From: Dromiciops gliroides
Lineage: Eukaryota; Chordata; Mammalia; Microbiotheria; Microbiotheriidae
Direction of reading: 5' to 3'
Assembly: GCF_019393635.1 (NCBI RefSeq)
Contig: NC_057864.1
Coordinates: forward strand, 79,859,882-79,923,881
DNA length: 64,000 nucleotides
Shown here: positions 31,385-42,650 of the stretch, one piece after another
Layout: the number at the start of each line of letters is the position of its first letter
Position numbering within the stretch: position 1 is the first letter of the stretch
Program-made: the position numbers and the translations under genes
Notes under the pieces: model-generated
The model's database searches: none
Told to the model about the DNA's origin: nothing
The model's input: the letters and a program-made list of their open reading frames with translations, nothing else

Positions 31385-33010
31385 TTTGTGGCACTTGAAA
31401 GGATGAGGAAAAGTTTTGTGTAGAAGGTGGTGTTTGAGTTGCCTCTTGCAGGAAGAGAGAGGCATAGGGAAGGGAAGAGGCATGTAAGATGGTCAGTACA
31501 AACTCACTGAGATGGAGTGGAGTGCTATTTGTGAAGAACACAGAGCAAGCCAGGTTAGCTGGATGATGGATATAATGGGGGAAAAAACAGTGTCCAATGA
31601 GACGGGTCGGGGAAAGGCTGTGAAGGGCTTTATAAGCTACATAGAGCTTCTATTTTATCCTAGAAGCAATAGGAAATCACTGGGATTGATCGAATAGCTA
31701 AGTAACCTGTTCAGATCTGCACTTAAGAAAATTACTTTGATAGTACTGTGGACTGGAATAGAAGAGAAATGAGACAAGGAGACCAAGCAGGAAGCTTTTG
31801 GAGTAATCTAGGTGAGAGGTCATAAATACCTATATTTGAGCAGAGAGAGGGGTTCAGGTTCAAGAGATGGTGTGGAGGTAGAAACAGTAATATTGGGGGA
31901 CTGGCTAGCTATATGTCGTAAAGGAGAGTGAGGGGTTGAGGGTAACCAAGTTTACAACTCTGAAACACTAGAAAGATAGTGGCACTTTCAATGTAGAAAA
32001 GAAATAATTTGCTAATAAAAAGAATGAGGGCTTTTTTTTTGACATGTTGAACATAAGATATATCCAGGATATGCTATTTTAAATGTCCATTAGGCAGCCA
32101 GCAATGAGGAATTGACACTCGGGGAAAGATTAGCTAGGGCTAGAGATACAGATTTATGAGTTATCAGCAAAGGAATGAAAAACTAAATCCATAGGAGTTG
32201 ATGTGGTCACCAAGAAACAGAATATAAAAAGCAAAGTAGAAATTTTAGGTCAAAATTTTAGATTGTATCCATAACTAGGACACATTTTCTGATGATGAAA
32301 TAGCAAAGGAAATTTAGAAGAAACAGTTAGATATGTAAGAAGAAAACCAAAGGAGAATAGTGTCATGAAAGCCCAAAAAAGAAAGTGTGATCAACAGTGT
32401 TAACTTCAGCTCACAGGTCCAGAAGAATGAAGACTGAAAAAAGAAAATCAGATTTGTACACTGAGTGATCACTGGTAACTTTGGAGAGAGTAGTTTCCAT
32501 TGAGAAACAAGGTTCCAAGTCAGATTACAAAGAGTAGAGAAGAGAGTGAGAGAAAAAAAAGGAAGGAGAAGCAAGTAGTTTAGAATACTTTTTTCTAGGG
32601 CTTTGGCTGCAAAATGTAGGCGATATATAAAAGGATAGCTTGAGGGGATAACACTATATAGTGAAGATTTTTTAAGAATGGAGAGACTTAGGGCAGCTAG
32701 GTGGCACAGTGGATAAAGCACTGGCCCTGGATTCAGGAGGACCTGAGTTCAAATCCAGCCCCAGACACTTGACACTTATTAGCTGTGTGACCTTGGGCAA
32801 GTCACTTAACCATCACTGCCCCACCAGAAAGAAAAAAAAGACTCATTGAAAAGACTGGGGAGGGGATAGATAACAAAAAAAAAAAAGAATGGAGAAACTT
32901 GGGTATGCTTGATGGCAGTAACAAGGGAAGCAATAGATAAGAAGGGATTGATGATTAGCAAGAGAGAATACTGAAGAGTAAAGGAGATGATATCAAGAAC
33001 AAAAGTAAAT
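31385..33010 (-). mobile_element. Long L2-type LINE, antisense (about 1.6 kb)
   Basis: The longest L2 here. Ordered antisense blocks: gaaggtggtgtttgagttgc, ctattttatcctagaagcaa, ttcagatctgcacttaaga, gagttatcagcaaaggaatg, tgatcactggtaactttgga and gatggcagtaacaagggaag, matching the antisense of L2 ORF2 and the 3' end. It has no intact frame, and a WSINE splits it at 32690. Confidence 0.75.
32690..32884 (+). mobile_element. WSINE1-like SINE (type A) with an additional 3' segment and second A-tract
   Basis: The SINE body (32690-32825) ends in an A-rich tract. About 35 bases of non-SINE sequence (32840-32874) and a second A-run (32875-32884) follow before the target duplication repeats: aagaatggagagactt (32674-32689) and aagaatggagaaactt (32885-32900). 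The additional segment lies inside the duplication, so it came in with the insertion. Confidence 0.85.
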
Positions 33011-33014
33011 AGTA

Positions 33015-33535
33015 TGAATTGTTAAATAATCTATAACCTTTCACTTCTTTCTTAGTCCCAGAAACATATATCTAAGATATTTTCATTATCTTACCCTATG
33101 ATGGTTTTAATTCCCCTATATCTATCTACCTTTCCATTAAAGTCACTAAGGGTCAATGCACAGGCTGACTTTGTTTGGGTGATCCCGTCTAGTTCATTTT
33201 TGAATTTTTAAAAATCTCTTTATCCTCTGAAAGAGATGTTGGTGCAAAAGCTTAAATTAGTATCATGGTAGTCTTTTTAATTATGCTTATAATGAGCATA
33301 TTGAGAGCCCTCTCCACTCCAAATATTCATGTGAACTATTTGTGCCTGACCTGAGCCTTCTGAGTTCATATTGGTCTGATCAGTCACAGTTAGACATATT
33401 GTACCATGACCCCAATATAGTGATATCATTTTGGTCTTCTTTAAGCACGAAAGAAACAACCAATCACGAGAAAGACAAAACAAGATGAAGAAGTGGTCCA
33501 TTAAATGATCTTTGTTGCTGTCCTGGGTACATGTG
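33015..33535 (+). other. Intergenic sequence, nothing recognised
   Basis: No repeat or gene identified. The open frame at 33277-33501 (-) has no protein family I recognise. Confidence 0.5.
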
Positions 33536-33765
33536 CTTGTAGGTGTAGTGCTTCACCTGGAGTCAGTAATGCCTGAGTTTAAATCCAGCCTCAGAACCTT
33601 ATTAAGTGTTTGACCCTAGAGAAGTCACTCCACTCCACTTCAGTTTCTACAGCTATAATATAGAGATTATAATAGTACTTTCCTAACAGAGTTGTAAGGA
33701 ACAAGTGAAATAATGTTTTTAATGTGCTTTGCAAACTATAAAAGTACTATTATTATTACACAATG
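33536..33765 (+). mobile_element. MIR SINE, long form
   Basis: cctggagtcagtaatgcctg, aaatccagcctcagaacct, gtttctacagctataatata and the 3' part acagagttgtaaggaacaag, taatgtgctttgcaaacta. Confidence 0.65.
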
Positions 33766-34081
33766 AAACCAGTTCCATCAACTCCTTTGTTTTGCATCTC
33801 CAAAAAGAACCTGTGAGTCAGATGCAATCTCCTTAAGCTTTCCAGTTTCCATTATAGCAAGAGTATCACTATTGCTACAGTTTCATTCTTCTAGTAGTAT
33901 ATCAATTCATTAATTATTGGACAATGTTCTCACATATAGCATACCAACAGTTAAATTTATGTCCATAGATGGTCTAAAAGTTATGTGCTTCTTAGCACTC
34001 TAAAAGTGTAGGGAATCGATGCCAACCTGGAGAAAGGGGTCTAGATGCACATCTTAGAGTTCTTTCCTCGGTCCTCTACAT

Positions 34082-34226
34082 TTTTTTTTTGTTAGGCAAT
34101 GAGGGTTAAGTGACTTGCCCAGGGTCACACAACTAGTAAGTGTCAAGTGTCTGAGGTCAAATTTGAATTCAGGTCCTCCTGAATCCAGGGCCAGTGCTTT
34201 ATCCACTGTGCCACCTTGCTGCCCCT
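34082..34226 (-). mobile_element. WSINE1-like SINE, antisense (type A)
   Basis: ggcaatgagggttaagtgac to gtgccaccttgctgcccc. Target duplication ggtcctctacat / ggtcctccacat on either side. It lies at the left edge of the CR1/L3 fragment. Confidence 0.92.
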
Positions 34227-34234
34227 GGTCCTCC

Positions 34235-35100
34235 ACATTTTTTATCAGTGATTTGAATGAGAGAGAATATAGATCATATCTACAGATGACACAAAGTTGG
34301 AAGGAACAACTAATATAAATGCGGGAAAGTCTTAGAACTCAAAAAGATCTTGACAGATCAGATAAATGGAAATTTCATTTGTCGAGATGAAATTTAATAA
34401 GTATACTTATTAAGTTCTATGATGGTTTTAAATAATTAATTGCCAATGGACCAAAATGAGGAATACATGGCTAGACAGTAGTTTTGCAAGAAAAATATCT
34501 TGGGGACATGGGAAAAGGGAGGGGATAGCAGACTGAAACTCATTATGAGTCAGGAGTGCAACATGTCAGCCAAAAAAGGAAACGTGGCCTTAGTCTGCAT
34601 TTGTCAGACCATATCTGAAGTATCACATTTAACTCTGGGTCCATTTTAAGAAATTCATTGATAAACTAGAGGGCAATTAGTAAGATGAGGGGATTCAAAA
34701 GCATGGGGAGATTAGTTGAATGAACTGTGGTTGTTGAGGCTACAGAAGAGAAAGTTTAGAGGGTCAGGGGGTAGAAGAAGGTCATGAATGGAAGCTTCAA
34801 GTAATCTGAAATGTCATGTGGAAGCAGAATTAAATTCATTCACTTTAGTCCCAGAAGGCAGAAATAAGCACAATAAGTGAAGTTTCAGAAGGCCACGTTT
34901 AGGATTCCTGTGATGAAAGATTTCCCTAACAATTTGAGCTATACAAAAGTGAGCTAAGAGATAGGGTGTTCCCCTCATGGTGGATGTCAAGCAGATGACC
35001 ATTGTCAGGGATGTCACTGAGGGATTCTGGCTTAAGGACAGGGTAGAATAGAGGGCCTCTGAGAGTCCTTCCATTTCAGAGATTCTCTAGGTCTGTGAAG
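34235..35100 (+). mobile_element. CR1/L3-type LINE 3' end, sense
   Basis: CR1 ORF2 end and tail in order: tctacagatgacacaaagtt, caaaaagatcttgacaga, actcattatgagtcaggagt, tttgtcagaccatatctgaa, gctacagaagagaaagttta, then cagagattctctaggtctgtg. Frame is lost. Confidence 0.7.
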
Positions 35101-35139
35101 TCCACATCCCCTTGGCTAGTGTTCTGTAAACCAATTCTT

Positions 35140-35304
35140 TTTTTGTTTGTTTGTTTTTGGTTTTTTGCAGGGCAATGAGGGTTAAGTGACTTGCCCAGGG
35201 TCATACAGCAAGTAAGTGTCAAGTGTCTGAAGCTGGATTTGAACTCAGGTCCTCCTGAATCCAGGGCTGGTGTTTATCTACTGTGCCACCTAGCTGCACC
35301 CCCA
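35140..35304 (-). mobile_element. WSINE1-like SINE, antisense (type A)
   Basis: T-rich tail, ggcaatgagggttaagtgac, ctcctgaatccagggctgg and a ccacctagctgcaccc end. Target duplication taaaccaattctt at 35127-35139 and 35305-35317. Confidence 0.94.
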
Positions 35305-35317
35305 TAAACCAATTCTT

Positions 35318-35442
35318 GTTCTTGCTCTTTGTGTTTTTCTCCTCCTTCTTGGTCTTCTCCTTTTCCTCTTCTTTTCCTCCTCCTTTTCATTCTCCTACTC
35401 CTTCTACTTCTGTCTTCATCTTCCTCTTCCTTCTTTCTACTA
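35318..35442 (+). repeat. Polypyrimidine tract (CTT/CTCC-rich)
   Basis: About 125 bases almost wholly of c and t (cct, ctt and ttcc motifs), next to the SINE's target duplication. The minus strand gives an Arg/Glu-rich open frame, which is an artefact of composition. Confidence 0.85.
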
Positions 35443-35659
35443 TACAGGACTTGCCAGGAAGCCCTGGCTACAAGTACCGCCTGGGAACACACCTTGTCCT
35501 TGTGAGCAGGGACAAGTCATTCAGCCTCTCGGTGCTGTAGGCCACTCTTTGAGAAGTTGCAAAGAAGGAACCAACCTGCATTGGTAGAAGGCAATTCCTT
35601 ACTCAGATGTCCCATAAAGCAACGAAATCACAGATCCAGTACTGATACCCATTCAAGCT

Positions 35660-35892
35660 CTATTGATAGCTAACTTTTACAAAGTGCTTTAAGATTTCCA
35701 AAGTGACTGACATGTATTATTATCACATTTGATACTCTTAACTTCACTTCCTTTTCTGAGTGCTAATATTATCCCCATAAGCAAATTATGGATGTGAGAG
35801 ATTATGTGAAAGCCCCAGGTCACCAATAAATATAATCAGAGGCAGGACCTGAATTTAAAATTTCTAGACTCCAAGTCCCTCAACTCTATCCA
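35660..35892 (-). mobile_element. MIR SINE, antisense, long form
   Basis: aacttttacaaagtgcttta, atattatccccataagcaaa, ccccaggtcaccaataaat and ctagactccaagtccctcaa. Confidence 0.65.
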
Positions 35893-36214
35893 ATAATTGG
35901 ATGCTATTGGCTTTAATCTGTCTGGAAGGAGCCCTCCTCCCACAGCTTGGATGTTGGTATTCCAGTTTAAGGAGATGGGAGCAAATTTCCTTCCTTACTT
36001 TCAGATAAATGATGACTAATGGGAGGGGAAAAAAGTACTCCCAAAGGAAGTAAACTAGGAAACAGATTAAAGGGCTAGCCATCATTAATGAAATACTTGT
36101 TTTCTTAATGAGTTAAAAAATGGGAAAAGGCCTGAGAAATACATAGTGTGTCTGCATTGTTCTTCAATCAGGGCAATCTGTGAGACACATCCTATTTGAC
36201 TCGAGGTTGTTGCT

Positions 36215-36345
36215 GATATTACTGCTGTCCCTTAGTTCTAGAAGAGGACCAATGGCATCAGAAGGATGATGTCTTGACTTGCGAGAGAACTGAATTTGAG
36301 TGAGGTAGAGCTGCTCAAAGTCAGTAGCTTATATATTCACAACTG
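36215..36345 (+). mobile_element. Dispersed mammalian repeat (SINE-like)
   Basis: tagttctagaagaggaccaa, ggcatcagaaggatgatgtc and gagtgaggtagagctgctc recall a common marsupial repeat. Family not named. Confidence 0.45.
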
Positions 36346-36514
36346 TAGCAAAACTCAGGAGGTTGTAGAAAAGAAGAGAACTTCTCGAGGGTGTTTATCT
36401 GAGGAGCAACATCTCTTTACAAATCTCCTGAGCTGGCACACATAAGATTGGCATATATGTATAACAACCCATAGTGATCATGTATGTCAACAGATAAGGC
36501 ATGCAACATAGTAC

Positions 36515-36668
36515 AATAGAGAGGGCACCAAGTTCTACCAAAGCATCAAGGTCTGAATCTTGGCTCTACCACTGTCACTTCACCAGCTGGGTCATCAGTT
36601 TCCTCACCTGTAAAATGAGTGCCCTGTAGAAGTCTCTTCTGCTTCTTAATCTATGGTCCTATAATCCC
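36515..36668 (+). mobile_element. MIR SINE
   Basis: aatcttggctctaccactgt, catcagtttcctcacctgta, aaatgagtgccctgtagaag. Confidence 0.6.
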
Positions 36669-36747
36669 CAAATTCTAAAATCCTATCGTTCTAAAGAAGA
36701 TTTAGCATCTATTTGTTCACTTGGCCATCACTGAGGAAAACAACAAG

Positions 36748-36985
36748 AACAATAATAACTAGCATTTACATAGCACTTTAAGGTTTACAAACTACTTTAC
36801 AGATGTTATCTCATTTAAGCCTCACTAGGACTCAGTGTGTTCAATGAGATAATTATCCCTGTTTTGCAGATGAGGAAACAAGGTAAGAAAGGGTAAGTGA
36901 CTTGCCCTGGGTCACAAAGCTAGCGAGTATCTGAGACAACATTGAGACTCAAGTCTTCCAGACTCCAAGTCCAACTTTTTATAGC
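36748..36985 (-). mobile_element. MIR SINE, antisense, long form
   Basis: tagcatttacatagcacttt, tttgcagatgaggaaacaag, gggtcacaaagctagcgag and cttccagactccaagtcca. Confidence 0.7.
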
Positions 36986-37009
36986 TAGGGTTCCCTGGCT
37001 TCTTTTAAG

Positions 37010-37241
37010 TGCCAACTTAAAGGAAGCCTTTCCCAACTCCTCTTAATTTCAAAGCTTTCCCTCTGTTAATTATTTCCTACTTATCTTCCATACAGCTTGC
37101 TTTGTATAAATTTGTTTGCATGTTGCCTCCCCCATTAGATTGTAAGCTCCTTGAGGGAAGAGACTGTCTTTTACCTATTTTTGTATCTCCAGTGCTTAGC
37201 ACAGTGCCTAGAACCAAGTAGGTTCTTTAGAAATGTTTACT
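37010..37241 (+). mobile_element. L2 3' end, sense
   Basis: aggaagcctttcccaactcc, gttaattatttcctacttat, agattgtaagctccttgagg, agtgcttagcacagtgccta: a well-preserved L2 3' end. Confidence 0.8.
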
Positions 37242-37409
37242 GGGGCAACTAGGTGGCATAGTGGACAAAGCACTGGCCCTCGATTCAGGAGTACCTGAAT
37301 TCAAATACTGCCACAGATACTTGACACTTAACTAGCTGTGTGACCCTGGGCAAGTCACTTAACTCTTACTGCCCTGAAAAAAAAAAGAGAGAGAGAGAGA
37401 AGAAGAAAA
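37242..37409 (+). mobile_element. WSINE1-like SINE (type A-like)
   Basis: ggggcaactaggtggcata head and a tail with (ga)n. Target duplication aaatgtttact at 37231-37241 and 37410-37420, in the end of the L2. Confidence 0.92.
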
Positions 37410-37867
37410 AAATGTTTACTAATTAATGACTCTACTCACTATGATACCTTGCTGCCTAGTAATCCCCGGACTCAAACAGGGAAGCATTCTCAACATTTCC
37501 AGAGGCAGATTGGGATGAGAAATCTAGTACTGTGGCACTGGTCAGAGTATTACAGTCTACACTGAAACCACTAATATAAACAAAGAAGGCCCTGCCCTCT
37601 GTTTTCAACTCTCTGGGCCATCTTTTCCTATATTTCTCTGCTTCTGGAAAAAAGAAAATTGTCACCTGTTTTCCTACTATATTGAAGTGAACTCTATTTC
37701 TATCGGTCACAAGGAAGAATCTCAAACTGACCCATCCAGTGTGTCAACCATATCAGAAGCTAAAGCCAAAGTGAGTACAGCAACAAAAGAGAGCTCAAAC
37801 CATAATCAAGTAAAAACACTTCAACCAAGAGGGAAGCTAGAGGAAAAAAAAGAAAGATGGGCCAGAG

Positions 37868-38175
37868 GTGGAGCAAATAATAACTATCATTTAAAGAGCA
37901 TTGTAAAGTTTGTAAAGTACTTCACATACACTATCTCATTGGAGTCTCACAATAACCCTTGTGAAGCTGATTCTATGGGTATTATTCCCATTTTCCAGAT
38001 GTGGAAATTGAGAATCAGAGATCATAGGATCATAGATATGTTGCTAAAAGGTGTTTTATGTGCTATCAAGTCCAACCGCTTCATTTTACAAATGAGGAAA
38101 ATGGCACACAGAGTGAACCTGTCTAGGGTCATACAGCTAGTAACAATCTGATTTGAATCAAGGTCTTCTTGACCT
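37868..38175 (-). mobile_element. MIR SINE, antisense, with related sequence
   Basis: aataactatcatttaaagag, tttccagatgtggaaattg, then cattttacaaatgaggaaaa, ctagggtcatacagctagt. Two overlapping MIR-like units. Confidence 0.6.
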
Positions 38176-38177
38176 GC

Positions 38178-38408
38178 AGGGCTGCTAGGTGGAGGAATAG
38201 CTAGAGCCCTGGGCCTGGAGTCAAAGACCTGAGTTCAAATCCAGCCTTAGAAATTTACTAGCTGTGTGAATCTGGGAAATTCACTTAACCCCTTTTGCCT
38301 CAGTTTCCTCACCTGTAAAATGAGCTGGAGAAGAAAATGGCAAACCACTCCAGTAGCTTTCCCAAAAGGGGTCACAAAGAATCAGACACTAAATGAATGA
38401 ACAACAAT
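38178..38408 (+). mobile_element. Long marsupial CORE-SINE, sense
   Basis: ctgctaggtggaggaatag head, ggcctggagtcaaagacctg, cagtttcctcacctgtaaaa, then the long-form 3' part gcaaaccactccagtagctt and gtcacaaagaatcagacact, ending in gaacaacaa. Confidence 0.78.
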
Positions 38409-38409
38409 T

Positions 38410-39580
38410 TCTTGAATGGGAGTTGTGTATTTGTTTTTTAAAGAAAATGCCAAGAGCTGGGAATATCAATTCAGCAAGTGCTAGCCAGAACAAGTGAACA
38501 TAGTTTTCCTTTTCTTTAATTCTTCATTTTTTTCCCTTTACTACTTAAAATTCAAGGCAACTTGTCCTGTTAGAACTTTTACAGGAAGGGAAGTTTCTTT
38601 CTGCTGCTGCCCATTTGGGGGAAGGGGAGGGGGTGGGTAGGCCAGGAGGAGGGCTGTTGGGGATCAGAACTAGGAGGAGATAATGGAACCAGATTTTTCC
38701 ACGTGGCAATGGTTATATGGATGTGCTATAATTGGCCCAAAGACCTTGGTGAATGTGAGGCATAAAAAGCTGTGATCCTTTTTACCATTTGGGGTAATTT
38801 CCTTGCCAAAGGGAAGTAATAAATGTGGAAACTATTATATAACTCAGTCCCTTAACTGTTACATCTTGCTCTATCTGATCTGTTTTAGTTCAAGTTTTAA
38901 AAGAGCCCCCAATCCCAGGAACCAAAGCTTTGGGCAACAAAGCCAAAGTCTCCAAATCTTATCAAACTTCAGGTGGTCCATTTGGTTTTGTTGTTCACCT
39001 CAGAACTGTGATTTCATTAGAACAGATATCACTGTAGTGCCCCCTCAATTGATGCAGCTCTGCAACTCACCTGTAATTTTCTTAGAGGATTGGTTGGGGC
39101 ACCTAGAGAGGGAATGACTTGCCCAGGATATGTAACAGAATGTGTCAAAGGCAGTACTTGATAGGGATCATCCTGACTTTGAGGCTAGCTACTATGCACC
39201 ATACTGTCAATGGCTAAGTTAACCATAAGAAGAACAAGGCCTGGAGTGGTTCTGTTATGTGAATGATCTTAAAAGAATAGAAAGGGAAGGGAAGAATACA
39301 CCAAGATGGGGAGAGAGGAAGGGAGAAAAAGGAGAAATTATTTCACATAATTGGAAGGCACAAGTAGAAGGATGGAGTGGTGGGAAAGGATGACACATAA
39401 ACCTCATTCTCATCTGAACCAGCCAAAAGAGGAAAGAAAAAATGAACACATATTGTAACAGAAATCTATTTCACTCAACAGGGAAATAGGAGGGAAAGGG
39501 AAAGGAAAATGGAGAAATAAAGAGAGCAGATTAATGGAGGGATTAGTCCTAAGCAAAACAAACTCTAAGGATGTGCAGAA
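38410..39580 (+). other. Intergenic sequence, mostly unassigned
   Basis: About 1.2 kb with purine-rich parts (39270-39550) and a G-rich cluster at 38617. No gene or named repeat. Confidence 0.45.
38617..38637 (+). other. G-quadruplex motif
   Basis: ggggg-aa-gggg-a-ggggg-t-ggg: four runs with one- to two-base loops. Confidence 0.75.
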
Positions 39581-39584
39581 ATAT

Positions 39585-39858
39585 TGATGGTAGCCCCTTT
39601 TGTGGTGGCAAGGAAGTGAAAACTGAGGTGGTACCCATCAATTGGGGAATGGCTAACAAGTTATAGTATATGAATCTGATGGAATAGTGTTGTGGGGTAA
39701 GAAATGATGAATGGGATGGTTTCAGAGAAATCTGGAAAGACTTATATGAAATGAAGCAGAGTGGAGTGAGCAGAAGCAGGAGAACAATTTATACTCTAAC
39801 AAATAAAATGTAAAAAACAACTCTGAAAGACTTAGGACATCTGGAATATAGTAGGAAT
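39585..39858 (+). mobile_element. Marsupial L1-type 3' UTR fragment, sense
   Basis: cccatcaattggggaatggc, gtaagaaatgatgaatggga, aagacttatatgaaatgaag and gagcagaagcaggagaaca in order. It aligns in antisense with the right arm and flank of the palindrome at 46670-46850. Confidence 0.65.
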
Positions 39859-39868
39859 AACATTGGCT

Positions 39869-40116
39869 CTGTGGGTAACTAGGTGGCCAATGGATAGAAC
39901 AGTAGACTTGGAATCAGGAATACTCATCTTCATGAGTTCAAATCTGGCCTCAGATACTAGCTGTGAGACCCTGGACAAGTCACTTAATCCTGTTTACCTC
40001 AGTTCCTCATATGTAAATTGAGCTGGAGAAGGAAACAGCAAGTCATTTCAATATGTTTGCCAAGAAAAATCCCAAAACAGGGTCAAAGAGAGTCAGATAC
40101 GACCAAACAACAACAA
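39869..40116 (+). mobile_element. Long marsupial CORE-SINE, sense
   Basis: gtaactaggtggccaatgg head, caaatctggcctcagatac, cctcatatgtaaattgagct, then ttgccaagaaaaatcccaaa and ending in aacaacaac. Target duplication aacattggct at 39859-39868 and 40117-40126. Confidence 0.83.
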
Positions 40117-40529
40117 AACATTGGCTGTCTAGGGTGGAGGTACATTCTGGATGCCCTTGAATGCCAACCAGAATAGATTTACTTTACATGTCTGGCTCAT
40201 AGGGGAGAAAGCTTTGAAAGAAACAAGAGAAGAGAGAACTTCAGCTGAATGAAGAAAAATAAATCATAAAGGTACATTGGAGGGATGTAGACTAGTAAAG
40301 TAGGTCAGAGGTTAAATTTGGGAAATGTTTTTTTTTAGTTTGGTTATGAAGGCAAGAGTTCAGGTCTAGTTCTACCTCAGACACTTACTAGGTATGTGAC
40401 TCTTGATAAATCACTTAAACTATGCTCATCTGTAAAAGAAGAAGGTGGCACTTATCTGCTGATCCCACTCCTCCTGGATACTCACTCTTTCCTCTCTGGG
40501 TTTTCATCACAGTATTCCCTCTTCGTTGT

Positions 40530-41400
40530 CCTTTGCTTTTGCTGTCTCATCATCCGTAGAATATCACTAATTAGGTGTTCCACAAAGCTCTGTCCTGGGC
40601 CCACTCTTTCTCCCTCTCACTCTGACCTCATCAGCTCCCATGGGTTTGTTATTTTTCTATGCTAATGATTCACTGTTCTAGTTCTAGTTTCTCAACCAAG
40701 CTTCAGTCCCATATCACCAATGGCCTATTGGACATTTCAAATGGGATGTCCTAGAAACATCTAAACATCAACAAGTACAAACTTCAACTCATTAACTTTT
40801 TCCCCAAACCCTCCTTTCTTGTATGTTTGTTGAAGGTGCCACCAACCTTTCTGTCAAGTCTTTAACCTTAATGTTTTACCAAATCCTTCATTCCTCCTCA
40901 CTATATATGTGTATGTATGTATGTATATATCCAGTCTGTTGCCAGATCTTGCTATTTCTACCTCCAGAACATCTCTCACATCTAAGAGAGCTACAACCTT
41001 AGTTCATGGTCTAATCATCTTTTACCTAGATTATAATAGCCTTCTAATTGGTCTTCCTGCCTCAAGTCTCTCCCCATGCCCATCCATCCTTCACACTACT
41101 TCCAAAGTGATTTTTCCTGAAGCATAGATCTGACCTTTTCAGTACCGACTCAGTCTACTTCAGGGGCTCTGTTACCTCTAAGATAAATATAACCTCCTCT
41201 TGCCCTTCAAAACCTGTCCCCAACCTATCTTATCAGCCTCATTGGACACTACTCCCCCCTCACACTTGGCAATCAGGCCACAGTTCTCTCTTCTCCTTAC
41301 ACATGAAGTCATATCTCCCCTTTCTGTGCCTCTGCATTGGCATTCTCCCAGACCAATATGGTCAAACTTAAATAGAAATAGATCCCTGTGGGCCACATAT
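40530..41400 (+). mobile_element. L2-type LINE ORF2 fragment, sense
   Basis: One frame reads SVLGP...YANDS, corresponding to the reverse-transcriptase GSVLGPLL and YADDT regions of L2/CR1 LINEs. Further blocks: actgcctattggac-like 40724, tctgttgccagatcttgcta, gcctcaagtctctccccatg and ctctaagataaatataacct. Frame is broken, and it continues after an insertion at 41775. Confidence 0.75.
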
Positions 41401-41404
41401 TGTT

Positions 41405-41770
41405 TTAGAAAACCCCAAATTAATAGAATCTATGTTGCATTCTGTTTTTATTTATTTTGTTAAACATTTTCTAATTATATTTTAATCTCATTCAGGCACA
41501 CTGGGGACTTAGATGGAGATTGGGCCAATGTGCTCTGAGTTTGACACCTCTGTTTCACACCCTCCTTACATCTACTTCATAGAATCTCTCTCTTCCTGGG
41601 GGGGGGGAGGGGGGTAAGAAATTTACTTGATAATTGTGTTGTATATTTGATAGGAATAGCAAGTTGTGCATGGTAGATTTGCAGTTTCATGTGCAATCAT
41701 CTATTTATTGTACTATGTTATGGAAATGCTTGTTTTATTCCATAAATTAAAAATAAAATTTTTAAAAATC
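41405..41770 (+). mobile_element. Marsupial LINE 3' end inserted in L2
   Basis: G-rich run (41600), then tttgcagtttcatgtgcaat, ttattgtactatgttatgga and tttattccataaattaaaaa, a dispersed marsupial 3' end. L2 sequence stops before it and resumes after it. Confidence 0.55.
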
Positions 41771-41774
41771 TGTA

Positions 41775-42300
41775 CTACAAGTACCACCTTCTACATAAAT
41801 CCTTTCCTGATGTCCCCAAACTGCTAAAACCCTTCCTCCCAAGTGATCTTATATTTAACTACGTATTGATCTGCACTTACAGTATTTATAAGCAGCTAGA
41901 GAGAAAAGCAGAAAGAATCCTGCACTTAGAATATGCAAGAGCTGAATTCATATCCTGCTTCAAATGCTTACTAGCTGATCAAGTCATTTTAACTTCTGTC
42001 TGCTCAGTTTCCTCATCCATAAAATGGAGATAATCATAGCACCTACTTCATAGGGTTATTGTAAGAATCAATAAGATCATATGTAAAGTTTTTGCACACT
42101 TCAAATTACTATATGGTTTCTAGCTATTATTGTTATCGATGTCCTTATATTCTGTATATATGGAGAAACATACTTAAAAATGTCTTTATCTCCTCCATAT
42201 GATTCTTACTCTCTCTATGTATTTCTATGATCTAGCACAGTGCATAACACATAGTAAAGGGTTAATAAATCTTACTGATTTATTAATTGATGAATTGTCT
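41775..42300 (+). mobile_element. L2 3' end, sense, split by a MIR
   Basis: taccaccttctacataaatc and ctttcctgatgtccccaaac (41775-41885), then after the MIR, tctagcacagtgcataacac and agggttaataaatcttactg (42185-42300). These continue the L2 copy that begins at 40530. Confidence 0.6.
41900..42145 (+). mobile_element. MIR SINE, long form
   Basis: cagtttcctcatccataaaa, tggagataatcatagcacct, cttcatagggttattgtaag; inserted in the L2 3' region. Confidence 0.62.
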
Positions 42301-42487
42301 TTACAATTCTTATCTTTCAGATATCAGCAATAGTATATTTCAGCAGTTTATGCCCTATAAATAAAAAACCCAGAAACTAACTGCTCCTTGAAAATTGGAA
42401 TACATATACACACACATACAGATACACACGCACACACAATCTCTTTTGAGCACAGGACTAAAACACAACAATCAACAAGCACTTAGT

Positions 42488-42650
42488 GGGGCAGCTAGGT
42501 GGTCCAGTGGATAAAGCACCGGCCCTGGATTCAGGAGGACCTGAGTTCAAATCTGGCCTCAGACACTTGACACTTACTAGCTGTGTGACCCTGGGCAAGT
42601 CACTTAACCCTCATTGCCCCACCCAAAAAAAAAAAAACCCAAAACCAAAA
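42488..42650 (+). mobile_element. WSINE1-like SINE (type A)
   Basis: Full-length with an A-rich tail. Perfect target duplication aacaagcacttagt at 42474-42487 and 42651-42664. Confidence 0.95.

Noticed and set aside
35274-35492. Arg/Glu/Lys-rich minus-strand open frame
   Set aside because: Composition artefact of the polypyrimidine tract plus an antisense SINE.
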